Positions 1-12,433 of a stretch of 64,000 bases of DNA are shown here, in pieces (positions within the stretch are counted from its first letter, which is position 1; each line of letters starts with the position of its first letter). The notes under the pieces were generated by a model. The model was not told the DNA's origin. It saw only the letters and a program-made list of their open reading frames with translations, and did not search any database. The DNA comes from Azorhizobium caulinodans ORS 571 (GTDB lineage Bacteria; Pseudomonadota; Alphaproteobacteria; Rhizobiales; Xanthobacteraceae): NCBI RefSeq assembly GCF_000010525.1, contig NC_009937.1:1927501-1991500 (forward strand), given 5' to 3'. Position numbers and translations under genes: made by a program.

Positions 1-56
1 GCGGTGTGATCCGTCTGGAGGATCTGCCCATGCCCTTCGACAACAAGGGCTATTGA
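1..56 (+). CDS. C-terminal end of an unnamed protein upstream of proS (possibly DUF1467 family)
   Basis: The window opens inside a reading frame whose last 17 codons (from position 3) read GVIRLEDLPMPFDNKGY before a TGA at 54-56. Only this tail is present, so no domain can be identified. In many Hyphomicrobiales a small two-helix membrane protein of the DUF1467 family lies just before proS and ends in a similar acidic/proline tail; that identity is an inference from position and a short stretch. The codon use matches the GC-rich genes that follow. Confidence 0.5.
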   Translation, partial: GVIRLEDLPMPFDNKGY

Positions 57-691
57 GTCGGGCTTCGCGCTTTGACGTGGGCGGGCGAGAGCCTCTTGGG
101 AGGGCTTCTTGGCATCGCCTCCAGAAGCGGGAGCAACAGCCGCCTTGATATTGGTCAGTTAGCCTGACCTACACTTTGCAATTCTGCGCAAAAAGAAAGG
201 GCGAGACCGTATGTCTCGCCCTTTTGAAATTTGCACCTGTTTTCGGAAGATCGCGAGTGCCGTCGCGTCTTCCATGATGCTGCCGTTCCGAAATCGATTG
301 CGCTCAAGGCGGCCATCGGTCGGCGTTTGATTTTATTAGTGATTCCTCCCGAGACCCGGACCCTCATCCTGTGCCTTGCGGCACCGGAACGGTCCCCTTT
401 CTTGTGGCGATGTGAAACTAGAACAAGAATCGTGCGCTTGTCATCCTTGCGGCGCAATAGTTTATGTGCTGCGCCGCAACACGATGACGCAGTGTCACGT
501 CTGATCTTGAACAGGGCGTGCGTTTTGCTTGCATGCCATCGATCCTGCCGGGGCACCGTTTTGCGGCCTCGCGATCACCGCAATCGGCCCGCAAGAGAGC
601 GACCGGCCGTCTCGGGCTTGTGTTTTGCGGGGCCTTCCGCTTTCTGTCACCGGCACGTTTCTTTCAAACGCCAAACCCTCAGAGTCTGCCG
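57..691. other. Long intergenic region before proS
   Basis: These 635 bases carry no reading frame with convincing codon use. The open frames here on both strands give arginine- and cysteine-rich translations without recognisable motifs. The only clear element is the strong hairpin at 196-224. Patches such as 325-345 and 455-475 are less GC-rich than the surrounding genes, as expected for promoter DNA, but I could not fix a promoter for proS with confidence. A small RNA is possible but not shown. Confidence 0.6.
196..224. terminator. Strong bidirectional intrinsic terminator
   Basis: AAAGGGCGAGAC (196-207) pairs perfectly with GTCTCGCCCTTT (213-224) around the 5-base loop CGTAT. A run of T follows on the plus strand, and the minus-strand product also ends in a T-rich tract. 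It lies about 140 bases beyond the upstream stop codon, so it either ends that operon or is the 3' end of a small transcript. Confidence 0.85.
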
Positions 692-2014
692 ATGCGCCTG
701 TCCCGCTACTTCCTGCCCATTCTCCGCGAGGTTCCGAAGGAAGCGGACATCGTCTCGCACCGCCTCATGCTGCGCGCCGGCATGATCCGGCAGGAGAGCG
801 CCGGCATCTATGCCTGGCTGCCGCTGGGCCTGCGCGTGCTGAACAAGATCTGCAACATCATCCGCGAGGAGCAGAATCGGACCGGCGCGGTCGAACTGCT
901 GATGCCCACCATCCAGTCCGCGGACCTGTGGCGCGAGAGCGGCCGCTATGACGACTATGGCAAGGAGATGCTGCGCATCAAGGACCGGCACGAGCGCGAC
1001 ATGCTGTTCGGGCCGACCAACGAGGAGATGATCACCGAGATCGTCCGCGGCTCCATCAAGTCCTACAAGAGCCTGCCGCTGAACCTCTACCACATCCAGT
1101 GGAAGTTCCGGGACGAGGTGCGCCCGCGCTTCGGCGTCTACCGCTCGCGTGAATTCCTGATGAAGGACGCCTATTCCTTCGATCTGGACGCGGAGGGCGC
1201 CAAGCACTCCTACAACAAGATGTTCGTCGCCTATCTGCGCACCTTCGCGCGCATGGGCCTCAAAGCCATCCCCATGGTGGCCGACACCGGCCCCATCGGC
1301 GGCAACCTCTCGCACGAATTCATCATTCTCGCCTCCACCGGCGAGAGCGAGGTGTTCTGCCATGGCGACTATCTGGAGATGGCGCCCCCGCCCGCGGACG
1401 TGAATTTCGATGACGCGGCGGCCATCCAGCAGGTGGTGAACGACTGGACCACCCTCTATGCCGCCACCGAGGAGAAGCACGACGCCGCCACCTTCGCGGC
1501 GATTCCCGCGGAGCGCCAGATGGCGGCGCGGGGTATCGAAGTCGGTCACATCTTCTATTTCGGCACCAAGTACAGCGCGCCCTTCAACGCCAAGGTGCTG
1601 GGGCCGGACGGCGCCGAGCATCTCATCCACATGGGCTCCTACGGCATCGGCCCGTCCCGTCTCGTGGCCGCCATGATCGAGGCGTCCCATGACGACGCGG
1701 GAATCATCTGGCCCGACGCGGTCGCGCCGTTCCAGGTGGGCATCCTCAATCTGAAGGTGGGCGACAGCGCCGTGGATGCGGCCTGCGCCGATCTTTACGC
1801 GAAACTAACCGCTGCTGGCGTCGACGTACTGTACGACGACACGGACGAGCGGGCCGGCTCGAAGTTCGCGACCGCGGACCTGATCGGCCTGCCCTGGCAG
1901 ATCCTGGTGGGGCCGAAGAGCCTCGCCGACGGCAAGGTGGAACTGAAGCGGCGTGTGGACGGCTCGCGCGAGCTGGTCACGCCCGCCGAGGCATTCGAGA
2001 GGCTCAAGGGATGA
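692..2014 (+). CDS. proS: Prolyl-tRNA synthetase, alphaproteobacterial short form
   Basis: Charges tRNA-Pro with proline in the cytoplasm. The 440-residue protein has the class II synthetase core: motif 2 around [17 protein letters not shown] and motif 3 at [16 protein letters not shown], followed by the anticodon-binding domain (from about residue 345). Bacterial-type ProS enzymes of about 570 residues carry an editing (INS) domain between motifs 2 and 3; here the spacing is far too short for it, matching the short form known from alphaproteobacteria, which relies on free-standing deacylases for editing. I chose the ATG at 692 because the protein then begins MRLSRYFLP as in relatives; the open frame continues upstream with non-coding-like codons. 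The stop overlaps the lolC start (ATGA). Confidence 0.95.
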   Translation: MRLSRYFLPILREVPKEADIVSHRLMLRAGMIRQESAGIYAWLPLGLRVLNKICNIIREEQNRTGAVELLMPTIQSADLWRESGRYDDYGKEMLRIKDRHERDMLFGPTNEEMITEIVRGSIKSYKSLPLNLYHIQWKFRDEVRPRFGVYRSREFLMKDAYSFDLDAEGAKHSYNKMFVAYLRTFARMGLKAIPMVADTGPIGGNLSHEFIILASTGESEVFCHGDYLEMAPPPADVNFDDAAAIQQVVNDWTTLYAATEEKHDAATFAAIPAERQMAARGIEVGHIFYFGTKYSAPFNAKVLGPDGAEHLIHMGSYGIGPSRLVAAMIEASHDDAGIIWPDAVAPFQVGILNLKVGDSAVDAACADLYAKLTAAGVDVLYDDTDERAGSKFATADLIGLPWQILVGPKSLADGKVELKRRVDGSRELVTPAEAFERLKG

Positions 2015-3333
2015 CGGGACGGCAGCGCATGGCCGCAGCCAAGGGTTCGCGGGCCGCCCCGCCGGACGCCGAACCCATGGGCACACGGCCATTCGCTGCC
2101 TTCGAATGGATGCTCTCCCTGCGTTACCTCCGGGCGCGGCGCAAGGAGGGCTTCATCTCGGTCATCGCCGGCTTTTCCTTCGTGGGCATCGTGCTGGGCG
2201 TCGCCACGCTCATCATCGTCATGGCAGTGATGAACGGCTTCCGGCAGGAACTGCTGGGCAAGATCCTCGGCCTCAACGGCCACATGCTCGTGCAGCCGCT
2301 GGAGAATGCGCTCACCGACTATACGGCGGTCGCGGACCGTATCTCCAAGCTCAACGGCATCAAGCTGGCGGTGCCGGTGGTGGAGGGGCAGGCGCTCGCC
2401 TCCTCGCCCTACAATGCCTCCGGCGTTCTGGTGCGCGGCCTTGCCGAGAAGGACCTCCGGTCCATGCCCTCGGTCGCGAACAACATCCGCCAGGGCACGC
2501 TGGACGGCTTCGATCAGGGGCAGGGGCTCGCCATCGGCAAGCGCCTCGCCGACCAGCTCTCGCTGAGGGCGGGTGACAACATCACGCTGGTGGCCCCGCG
2601 TGGCTCGGTGACACCGATGGGCACCTCACCCCGCATCAAGGTCTACAAGATCGCGGCGGTGTTCGAGATCGGCATGTCGGAATATGACAGCGCCTTCGTC
2701 TTCATGCCGCTGCCCGAGGCGCAGGCCTATTTCAACCGCAATGGCGATGTGAACGCCATCGAGGTCTATATCGCCAATCCCGACGATGTGGGTGAACTGC
2801 GTGGCGCTGTGCAGGCGGCGGCGCAGCGGCCGGTCTATATCGTCGACTGGCGGCAACGGAACGCCACCTTCTTCAACGCGCTCCAGGTGGAGCGGAACGT
2901 GATGTTCCTCATCCTCACGCTCATCGTGCTGGTGGCGGCGCTGAACATCATCTCCGGCCTCATCATGCTGGTGAAGGACAAGGGCCACGACATCGCCGTG
3001 TTGCGCACCATGGGCGCGACGCAGGGCGCGATCATGCGCATCTTCCTCATCACCGGCGCCAGCATCGGCGTGGTCGGCACGCTGGTGGGCGTGTTGCTGG
3101 GCGTGGTGGTGTGCCTCAATATCGAGGAGATCCGTCAGTTCATCTCCTGGATGACGCGCACCGAATTGTTCTCGCCGGAGCTTTATTACCTCAGCCGCCT
3201 GCCGGCGCAGATGGACATGCGCGAGACGCTCTCCGTCGTCTTCATGGCGCTAACCCTCTCGCTGCTCGCGACCCTCTATCCCTCCTGGCGGGCGGCCCGG
3301 CTCGATCCGGTGGAAGCCCTGAGATACGAATGA
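2011..3333 (+). CDS. lolC: Lipoprotein-releasing ABC transporter permease LolC/LolE type
   Basis: Inner-membrane permease that, with the ATPase LolD, extracts outer-membrane lipoproteins and passes them to LolA. The 440-residue protein shows the family plan: an N-terminal cytoplasmic stretch, one transmembrane helix (about residues 48-75, [20 protein letters not shown]), a large periplasmic domain, and three helices in the C-terminal FtsX-like domain (about residues 290-430), ending in the usual [10 protein letters not shown]. It overlaps proS by 4 bases and lolD by 4 bases, so the three are translationally coupled. Only one LolC/E-like permease is present, as is usual in alphaproteobacteria, where it is probably a homodimer. 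An in-frame ATG at 2074 (MGTRPFAAF) would remove 21 residues and could be the true start. Confidence 0.93.
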   Translation: MTGRQRMAAAKGSRAAPPDAEPMGTRPFAAFEWMLSLRYLRARRKEGFISVIAGFSFVGIVLGVATLIIVMAVMNGFRQELLGKILGLNGHMLVQPLENALTDYTAVADRISKLNGIKLAVPVVEGQALASSPYNASGVLVRGLAEKDLRSMPSVANNIRQGTLDGFDQGQGLAIGKRLADQLSLRAGDNITLVAPRGSVTPMGTSPRIKVYKIAAVFEIGMSEYDSAFVFMPLPEAQAYFNRNGDVNAIEVYIANPDDVGELRGAVQAAAQRPVYIVDWRQRNATFFNALQVERNVMFLILTLIVLVAALNIISGLIMLVKDKGHDIAVLRTMGATQGAIMRIFLITGASIGVVGTLVGVLLGVVVCLNIEEIRQFISWMTRTELFSPELYYLSRLPAQMDMRETLSVVFMALTLSLLATLYPSWRAARLDPVEALRYE

Positions 3334-4028
3334 TGCCCGAGCCCGACTTTCCGCCGGCCCTGGCCCTCGTCAATGTCGCCCGCCGCTACAAGGAGGGGGA
3401 GGGCGCCATCGAGGTGCTGCGCGACGCCAATCTGGTGGTGGAGCCCGGCCAGTCGGTGGCGCTGGTGGCACCTTCCGGCACCGGCAAGTCCACCCTGCTC
3501 CATCTCGCCGGCCTTCTGGAGCATCCGGACGAGGGCGAGGTCTATGTGGACGGCGCCCCCACCTCCGGCCTGCCGGACAAGGAGCGCACGCGGCTGCGCC
3601 GCATCCATGTGGGTTTCGTCTATCAGTTCCACCACCTCCTGCCCGAACTGACGGCGCTGGAGAATGTGATGATGCCCCAGATGATCCGCGGCCTCTCGAA
3701 GAAGGAGGCCTCGGTGCGGGCCGCCGATCTGCTCGACTATCTCGGCCTCGGCAAGCGCCTCAACCATCGCCCGTCCGAACTGTCGGGCGGCGAGCAGCAG
3801 CGCGTCGCCATCGCCCGCGCGCTCGCCAATGCCCCGCGCCTCGTGCTGGCGGACGAGCCCACCGGCAATCTCGACCCCAAGACGTCGGACCATGTGTTCG
3901 GGGCGCTCGCGGAGCTGGTGCACGCCACCGGCGTCGCCGCCATCATCGCGACCCACAATCTGGATCTCGCCGACCGCATGGACCGCCGCGTCACCCTGCG
4001 GGACGGGCAGGTGGTGGAACTGGCCTGA
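3330..4028 (+). CDS. lolD: Lipoprotein-releasing system ATPase LolD
   Basis: ATPase partner of the preceding permease in lipoprotein sorting. The 232-residue protein has Walker [10 protein letters not shown] (about residue 48), the Q-loop in [17 protein letters not shown], the signature LSGGEQQR, Walker [13 protein letters not shown] and the switch histidine in ATHN. The phrase QFHHLLPE after the Q-loop is characteristic of LolD within the MacB/FtsE-like ATPases. The ATG at 3330 overlaps the lolC stop; a second ATG follows directly at 3333. A longer open frame extends back inside lolC but reads in the wrong frame for that gene. Confidence 0.95.
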   Translation: MMPEPDFPPALALVNVARRYKEGEGAIEVLRDANLVVEPGQSVALVAPSGTGKSTLLHLAGLLEHPDEGEVYVDGAPTSGLPDKERTRLRRIHVGFVYQFHHLLPELTALENVMMPQMIRGLSKKEASVRAADLLDYLGLGKRLNHRPSELSGGEQQRVAIARALANAPRLVLADEPTGNLDPKTSDHVFGALAELVHATGVAAIIATHNLDLADRMDRRVTLRDGQVVELA

Positions 4029-4040
4029 GGATTTCAGGCC
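4022..4040. terminator. Inverted repeat between convergent lolD and EamA genes
   Basis: GGCCTGA (4022-4028) pairs with TCAGGCC (4034-4040) around GGATT. It overlaps the lolD stop codon and abuts the stop of the opposite gene, the place expected for a shared terminator, but there is no clear T-run on either side. Confidence 0.35.
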
Positions 4041-4475
4041 TCAGCGCATCGCCACCAGCACGGTGCCGGCGGCGATGAAGGCGACGCCCAGCCAGTTCTG
4101 CCAGTTCAGCTTCTCGCCCAGAAACAGCACGCCGAACACCGCCACCAGCACGACGCTCAGCTTGTCGATGGGCGCGACGCGGCTCGCGTCGGCGAGTTGC
4201 AGGGCCCGATAATAGCAGAGCCACGACGCCCCCGTGGCGAGGCCCGACAGCACGAGGAAGACCCAGGTCTGCCGCGAGATGGCATCGAACGGCTGCCACG
4301 CGCCCTTCGCCTGCACGATGGCGGCGATCAGCACCAGAATGACGATGGTGCGGATGAAGGTGGCAAGGTCCGAGGAAATCCCCGCCACGCCGATCTTGCC
4401 GAAGATGGCGGTGAGCGCCGCGAATGCTGCCGAGCCGAGCGCCCACAGTTGCCAAGCCTGAATGACGGACTTCAT
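4041..4475 (-). CDS. Half-size EamA/DMT-family transporter
   Basis: A 144-residue, very hydrophobic inner-membrane protein with four or five predicted helices and one EamA-type repeat: an N-terminal helix pair starting AWQLWALGSAAFAALTAIFGK, and a C-terminal part with YYRALQLADASRVAPIDKLS, FLGEKL and WLGVAFIAAGTVLVA. Full drug/metabolite transporters have two such repeats and ten helices, so this single-repeat protein probably works as a dimer. The substrate cannot be told. It lies opposite to lolD and dnaE at a joint where many relatives have these two genes adjacent, so it looks like an accessory insertion together with the next gene. Confidence 0.8.
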   Translation of the reverse strand: MKSVIQAWQLWALGSAAFAALTAIFGKIGVAGISSDLATFIRTIVILVLIAAIVQAKGAWQPFDAISRQTWVFLVLSGLATGASWLCYYRALQLADASRVAPIDKLSVVLVAVFGVLFLGEKLNWQNWLGVAFIAAGTVLVAMR

Positions 4476-4665
4476 GGGCGCCTCCGCGATTCGGATCGTG
4501 GGGTGATCCTTTCATGGAATGGGGCGGCGCGAAGGGGCGATGCGCCGCTGCGCATGCGGAACTGTCGGCGCGGGAGCCACCAAACGTCCGATGCGACGAT
4601 GGATGAATGGCGATAAATCATTTAATATCAACGTATGCAACAGATAGGCCTGATATCCGGGTGGA

Positions 4666-5760
4666 ATGTTGCAGGCGTCGCAACAGGGCGAGCGGAGCGA
4701 GGGCTTATCTGTTGATATGGATGATTTCGTTGAACTAAATCCGGATCAGCGTCGGGAGAAGGTGAACTCCGATCAGCGCTACCAGGCCTTGCTGAATGCG
4801 CGCGGGGCCCTCGCGGGCTATCGTGGGTCGCTGGTCTGGCATGGCCCTGACGGTTCGCAGCGGCTCATGCGCAGCTACTATGACCGCTCCGGCGCGCGGC
4901 GGCAGAAGACGCTTGGCTCGCGGTCACCGCAAACGGAAGCGTTGAAGGCCGAGTGGGATCAGAGGCGGGCGCAAGCCGTCCAGGTTTTCGCGGAACGTCG
5001 CGAGACCATGGAACGACAGGCGGCCATCAACCGGGCGCTTCGCCTTGGTCGTGTGCCCCTGATCGCGGCCAAAATCATCCGGGCCCTGGACGAGGCGGGT
5101 CTTCTGGGCGCCGGTATTCGCGTGGCGGGGACCAATGCCGTTTACGCTTATGAAGCCGCTGCTGGCGTGTTCGTCGATGCTGGCGTCACCGCCACGCAGG
5201 ATATCGACCTGCTCATGGATGCCCGGCGGACATTGCGCATATTATCAAGTGAGGATGTCCCGGAAGGCGCTCTCCTCAATCTCCTGCGGCAGGTGGATCG
5301 CTCCTTTGAGCGGACACGGGAGACGTTCCGCGCCATCAATCGCGACGGCTATCTCATCGACCTGATCAAGCCCGATCCGCGCCCGCCATGGAAGATGGAG
5401 CGCGACAGGATCGGGTCTGGAGAGGATGATCTCGTCGCGGCCTCCATGGAAGGGTTGGCTTGGCTGGAGAACGCGCGTCCGTTTGAGGCCATCGCCATTG
5501 ATGAAAAGGGCTGGCCCGTGCGCATGGTGTGCCCGGATCCTCGGGTTTTCGCCGCGCATAAGCTTTGGTTGTCTGGCCGGGTGGATCGTGATCCGCCAAA
5601 GCGCCGGCGGGATGAAGCTCAGGCGGCGGTGGTTGGGCGGCTGACGGCGGCGTATCTCACCCATCTGCCCTATGAGGGCGACGATTTACGGGTTCTGCCC
5701 AAATCCGTCCGCCAATCTGCCGAGCCCCTATTCAGGCACTCCCAATCAACCTTCCCCTAG
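4666..5760 (+). CDS. GSU2403-type nucleotidyltransferase-fold protein
   Basis: A 364-residue protein resembling the NTP_transf_8 (GSU2403) family. The signature is in the middle: an alpha-helical region leading to VAGTNAVYAYEAAAGVF (about residues 153-169), then TATQDIDLLMDARR with the acidic pair expected of a polymerase-beta-like nucleotidyltransferase. A later FAAHKLWLSGRVDRDPPKRRRD resembles the basic segment seen in AbiEii-like and minor nucleotidyltransferases. The N-terminal 100 residues contain a YYDRSGARRQKTLGSRS segment. Its biological substrate is unknown. The upstream 190 bases include an AT-rich patch (4610-4640), so it probably has its own promoter. An internal ATG at 4717 (MDDFVELNPD) is an alternative start; neither has a strong ribosome-binding site. 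It sits alone between lolD and dnaE. Confidence 0.75.
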   Translation: MLQASQQGERSEGLSVDMDDFVELNPDQRREKVNSDQRYQALLNARGALAGYRGSLVWHGPDGSQRLMRSYYDRSGARRQKTLGSRSPQTEALKAEWDQRRAQAVQVFAERRETMERQAAINRALRLGRVPLIAAKIIRALDEAGLLGAGIRVAGTNAVYAYEAAAGVFVDAGVTATQDIDLLMDARRTLRILSSEDVPEGALLNLLRQVDRSFERTRETFRAINRDGYLIDLIKPDPRPPWKMERDRIGSGEDDLVAASMEGLAWLENARPFEAIAIDEKGWPVRMVCPDPRVFAAHKLWLSGRVDRDPPKRRRDEAQAAVVGRLTAAYLTHLPYEGDDLRVLPKSVRQSAEPLFRHSQSTFP

Positions 5761-5850
5761 ACCACGCAGGGGAGGCCGACGCTCCCATTCATTCTCTCTC
5801 GACCCGTCTCGCCCTAAGATAACCCGCTTCCGACTCGACCGAAGAGCACC

Positions 5851-9285
<3,435 letters not shown>

Positions 9286-9301
9286 GGGCAGGCACGGACA
9301 G

Positions 9302-9317
9302 GGGCGGCTTGCCGCCC
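9302..9317. terminator. GC hairpin between convergent dnaE and S53 peptidase genes
   Basis: GGGCGGC (9302-9308) pairs with GCCGCCC (9311-9317) and is followed by TTCG on the plus strand. It lies between two stop codons of opposite genes only 36 bases apart. The stem is strong but the T-run is poor. Confidence 0.45.
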
Positions 9318-9321
9318 TTCG

Positions 9322-12168
9322 TCACACCAGAAGATGGCTGCCCGAGGCGCTGGTGAAATCGAGCTGGACGATCAGGTCGTTATAATCGTGATCGCCGCCG
9401 CCATAGAGGTCTTCCCAGCCCCAGGTGTTGAGGCCGTAGCTCCACAGATGGGCGACGTGCTGGCCGTTCACGGTTTCATTGCCCGAGGCGAAGGCCCAGT
9501 AGGTTTCGCCGTTGCTGGTGAGCTTCATGGCGATGAGGTCGCCCGCATTCACATGGGCGAGTTCGGTCTGGCTGTAGGCGCCATAACCGGATCCTGAAAC
9601 GGTCGTCTGGCCGCTGATGGTGCTGTAGGCATGGGCGGCGGCTGCCTCGGCATAGCCCGCCTGTCCGGGGGCGAGGCCGTCCACGGTCCCCGCATAATCG
9701 GCCACCTTGTAGAACATGACCGAGACGTCGTTGACGCCATTCTGGCGCAGGCGGACGACAGCGTCGGCATCGTTCGCGCCGTTCGCGGTGGTGGCCACCG
9801 CCAGCGGCCGGGCCACTTCCACCGACGAGAGGCCGTCCCCCGAGACGAAATCCACGAAGCCGTAATCGGCCGTGAGCGCGGCCTGATGGGAGGTTGCCGG
9901 CGTGCCCGATACGGAGAGGGCGAGTGGTGTCCCGGCGGCGACGCCGGTCTGGACGATCTGTCCCTGGCCATAGCCGTCGAACAGCGTGACGAGCGTGGGC
10001 GAGAAATCCGACTGCAGGCTCTGCTGGGCGAGCGCGCTGGTCCAGGCGTAGGGGGACGCGGCGTTGCCCGCGAAGCTGTAGGTGGCCGAGCCGAGCGAGA
10101 GGCTCCATTCGCCCGCATGGGAGAGACTGGACTGGAACAGGAGGCTCTGGTCGGCGGTGCTGCTCCAGCCCGCGCTCGCGCCGGAGGAGGGGGCGCCCGC
10201 ATTCTCCAGCACCGGCGTCAGGTCATAATAGAGCTCGGCGTGGGCGATGGAGGACAGCGCCCGCGCCAGCAGCAGCCCGTTGGGGGAGCCGAGGCCGGTT
10301 GTGAGGTCATAGCCCTGGCCGGCCGCATAGCCGAGGCCCGTGGCCGAGATGCCGCCGAGCTGGGGCGAGGTGTAGGTGCTGCCGGGGATGAAGGTGGAGA
10401 CGTTGTTGCCCGCCGTGATGTCGTTGAAGGAGGCAGGCGCGATGGCGGCGGCGATGTAATAAAGGTCGTTGCTGTAGCCCAGATTGGGCAGCCCCTGATC
10501 CTTGAAGATGGCGTTGAATTCGGTGGCGAGCGCGGCCCAGAAGGGCGTCGCGGCGCTGGTGCCGCCGTTGGGATAGACGCCCAGCATGTTCGAGCCCGGC
10601 AGGAGATAGCCCATGTTGCCCTGGGACAGGGCCGAGACGTCCGGCGCGCCACGGCCGACGCCGTGGGAAGGATCGGCATCGGTGGGCGTAAGGCCGAAGG
10701 CGGTCTGGTAGCCCGGCGTCGCCTGGGTGGTGTCGACGCCGCCGGAGGTGGCGAAATTCTCGCCATAGCCGGGAAACAGGCGGCTCCCGGAGAGGACATA
10801 CTGGTTCCACACCGTCTCGATGAAGGGCTCGAGCTGGCCCGCACCGACCGGCCAGGCGGTGAGCCCGCCGCGCACCATCTGCCACAGCGTCGCAAGGTCG
10901 CCCTGCTGGGCGGCGAGGACCACGCCAGCCAGCGTGCTGTCGGTCTGCGCGGCGGCGAGGGTCGAGACGGAGGTGCCGCCGACCACCATGGCGTAGGAAC
11001 TCATGCTGCCCGTGAACAGGTTGGTGAGGCCCGTTCCCGTCTCATTGCCCGAGCCGCCGTCGAAGGCGTCGTTGAAGACCGAGATGCCGCGCAGCGCCGC
11101 ATCGACGAACAGTTCGCGATAGGCGGTGGCGAAGGGCGAACCCGGCGCGAAGGACAGGCCGTCGCTCCAGGACGAGGAGATCACGGCAGGGTTGTTCTGC
11201 TGGTCCCAGATGGCGGTCTGGTAGGCGGTGTAGACGGTGTCGCCCGAGCCGACATAAAGCCCGATCAGGCTGTTCGGGACGATGGCACTGACCACGCCCA
11301 CGTCGAGGGAGCGCTCGTCGGCATTGTCGGCATTGTAGCGCTCGTTCGCGCTGTTCTGGACGTAATAGGCGCCGCTCCCCGGAACCCCGGCCGTCGCCAG
11401 ATAGGCCTGAAGCCGCGACTGGAAGCTCGGGCCGGGAATGGTGGGGTTCAGCGCATCGCCGATGCCGATCTCGATCAGCGCCAGCGTGCCGGTCTGGTGC
11501 GCCGGGCCGCTCAGGGGAAAATTGTAGAGCGCGGCGATGTCCTGCGGGTAGAGCTCGGTGGCACTGGTGCTCTGGTTGCCGGGGCTCTGGGCGCCCTGCG
11601 GGAGGGCGACGGTGCTGCTCGTCAGGGCGCTGGTCGCCGGGTCCATGCCATAGTCGAACCAGAGGCCAGCCGTGGATGAGGCGATGGAGGCCGGAAGCGA
11701 CAGGTCTCCGTTCCAGTAGAGCTGCTCATAGGCGCCGCCGAAGGCCGCCCCCTTCATCAGCGGGGTGCCGAACAGGGTCTGGAAGCCCGCCGCATCCAAC
11801 GACACCCAGATGGTGCGCGAGGCCGCCGAGGTGACATAGCCGCCGGTGCCGGTCTCGTCCCCGAGCACCGTGCCGATTCCCCCGAGCTGGGTCTTCACCG
11901 TATTGAAGGTGCCAGTGTCGGCGCCGTAGGTGGTCCACAGGGTCCCGTTGGCCTGCATCTGAGCGAGGGTCGCCTGCCGCGTGCCCCAGTCGGCATTGAG
12001 GAGCGCCGTCGGATCGTTCGCGCGGTTGAGCACCACGGCAACCGTGATGTGGGCGTTGCCGGTGACGGGCTGTGTGTTGGTGAGGCCGTAGGCTGTGGCC
12101 GGATCCGTCACGGACGCGGGAATGGTGCCGTAGCTCGTGAAATCCAGATAACTGGAATTGGCGACCAT
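9322..12168 (-). CDS. Sedolisin/kumamolisin-type serine-carboxyl peptidase (family S53) with C-terminal DUF4114-like domain
   Basis: A predicted secreted acid endopeptidase of 948 residues. An S53-like pro-domain region (residues 1 to about 200) precedes the catalytic domain, which starts with YPQDIAALYNFP. The catalytic pair is in ERSLD (Glu285, Asp289) and the nucleophile Ser538 in GTSAATPF. A calcium site is suggested by FNDITAG and GYDLTTGLGSPNG. After about residue 640 come beta-rich regions, ending in LWSYGLNTWGWEDLYGGGDHDYNDL, which resembles the calcium-binding DUF4114 module. There is no N-terminal signal peptide, so type I secretion through the C-terminus is likely (inference). The ATG at 12168 has an upstream GGAAGG at good spacing; the open frame continues 37 codons further upstream without such support. 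The gene stands alone between dnaE and rpsB. Confidence 0.88.
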   Translation of the reverse strand: MVANSSYLDFTSYGTIPASVTDPATAYGLTNTQPVTGNAHITVAVVLNRANDPTALLNADWGTRQATLAQMQANGTLWTTYGADTGTFNTVKTQLGGIGTVLGDETGTGGYVTSAASRTIWVSLDAAGFQTLFGTPLMKGAAFGGAYEQLYWNGDLSLPASIASSTAGLWFDYGMDPATSALTSSTVALPQGAQSPGNQSTSATELYPQDIAALYNFPLSGPAHQTGTLALIEIGIGDALNPTIPGPSFQSRLQAYLATAGVPGSGAYYVQNSANERYNADNADERSLDVGVVSAIVPNSLIGLYVGSGDTVYTAYQTAIWDQQNNPAVISSSWSDGLSFAPGSPFATAYRELFVDAALRGISVFNDAFDGGSGNETGTGLTNLFTGSMSSYAMVVGGTSVSTLAAAQTDSTLAGVVLAAQQGDLATLWQMVRGGLTAWPVGAGQLEPFIETVWNQYVLSGSRLFPGYGENFATSGGVDTTQATPGYQTAFGLTPTDADPSHGVGRGAPDVSALSQGNMGYLLPGSNMLGVYPNGGTSAATPFWAALATEFNAIFKDQGLPNLGYSNDLYYIAAAIAPASFNDITAGNNVSTFIPGSTYTSPQLGGISATGLGYAAGQGYDLTTGLGSPNGLLLARALSSIAHAELYYDLTPVLENAGAPSSGASAGWSSTADQSLLFQSSLSHAGEWSLSLGSATYSFAGNAASPYAWTSALAQQSLQSDFSPTLVTLFDGYGQGQIVQTGVAAGTPLALSVSGTPATSHQAALTADYGFVDFVSGDGLSSVEVARPLAVATTANGANDADAVVRLRQNGVNDVSVMFYKVADYAGTVDGLAPGQAGYAEAAAAHAYSTISGQTTVSGSGYGAYSQTELAHVNAGDLIAMKLTSNGETYWAFASGNETVNGQHVAHLWSYGLNTWGWEDLYGGGDHDYNDLIVQLDFTSASGSHLLV

Positions 12169-12433
12169 GGCCCCGATCCTTCCCCACCGTCCGGACGGCA
12201 TCGTCCCACGAAACGGGAGCGTGTTTAAGGGGGAGGGGAGGACTTCTGCCACCGCAAGCCGAGGCCGTGCCCTGCGCATGGCAGCCTGTGGGCAGCGCGG
12301 GCTTGCCTCAGGCCGGCCCTTCCGCTATTAGCCGCGCCATTCCGCACGCGGACACAGGGCATGTCGCCCATCCGGTGCCTTCGTCCCTGACGGGTCGAGG
12401 GTACGTCCGCGGAGGCTCAACCGGAGACATAAG

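Noticed and set aside
57-691. Possible tRNA or tRNA remnant in the proS leader
   Set aside because: No cloverleaf with a proper TpsiC arm and anticodon stem could be drawn; the only strong stem is the terminator-like hairpin.
9631-11679. A 682-codon open frame on the plus strand, antisense to the S53 peptidase gene
   Set aside because: It is the mirror of a real GC-rich gene. Its translation is rich in Gly, Arg and Ala with no domains, while the minus-strand frame has all S53 motifs in order.
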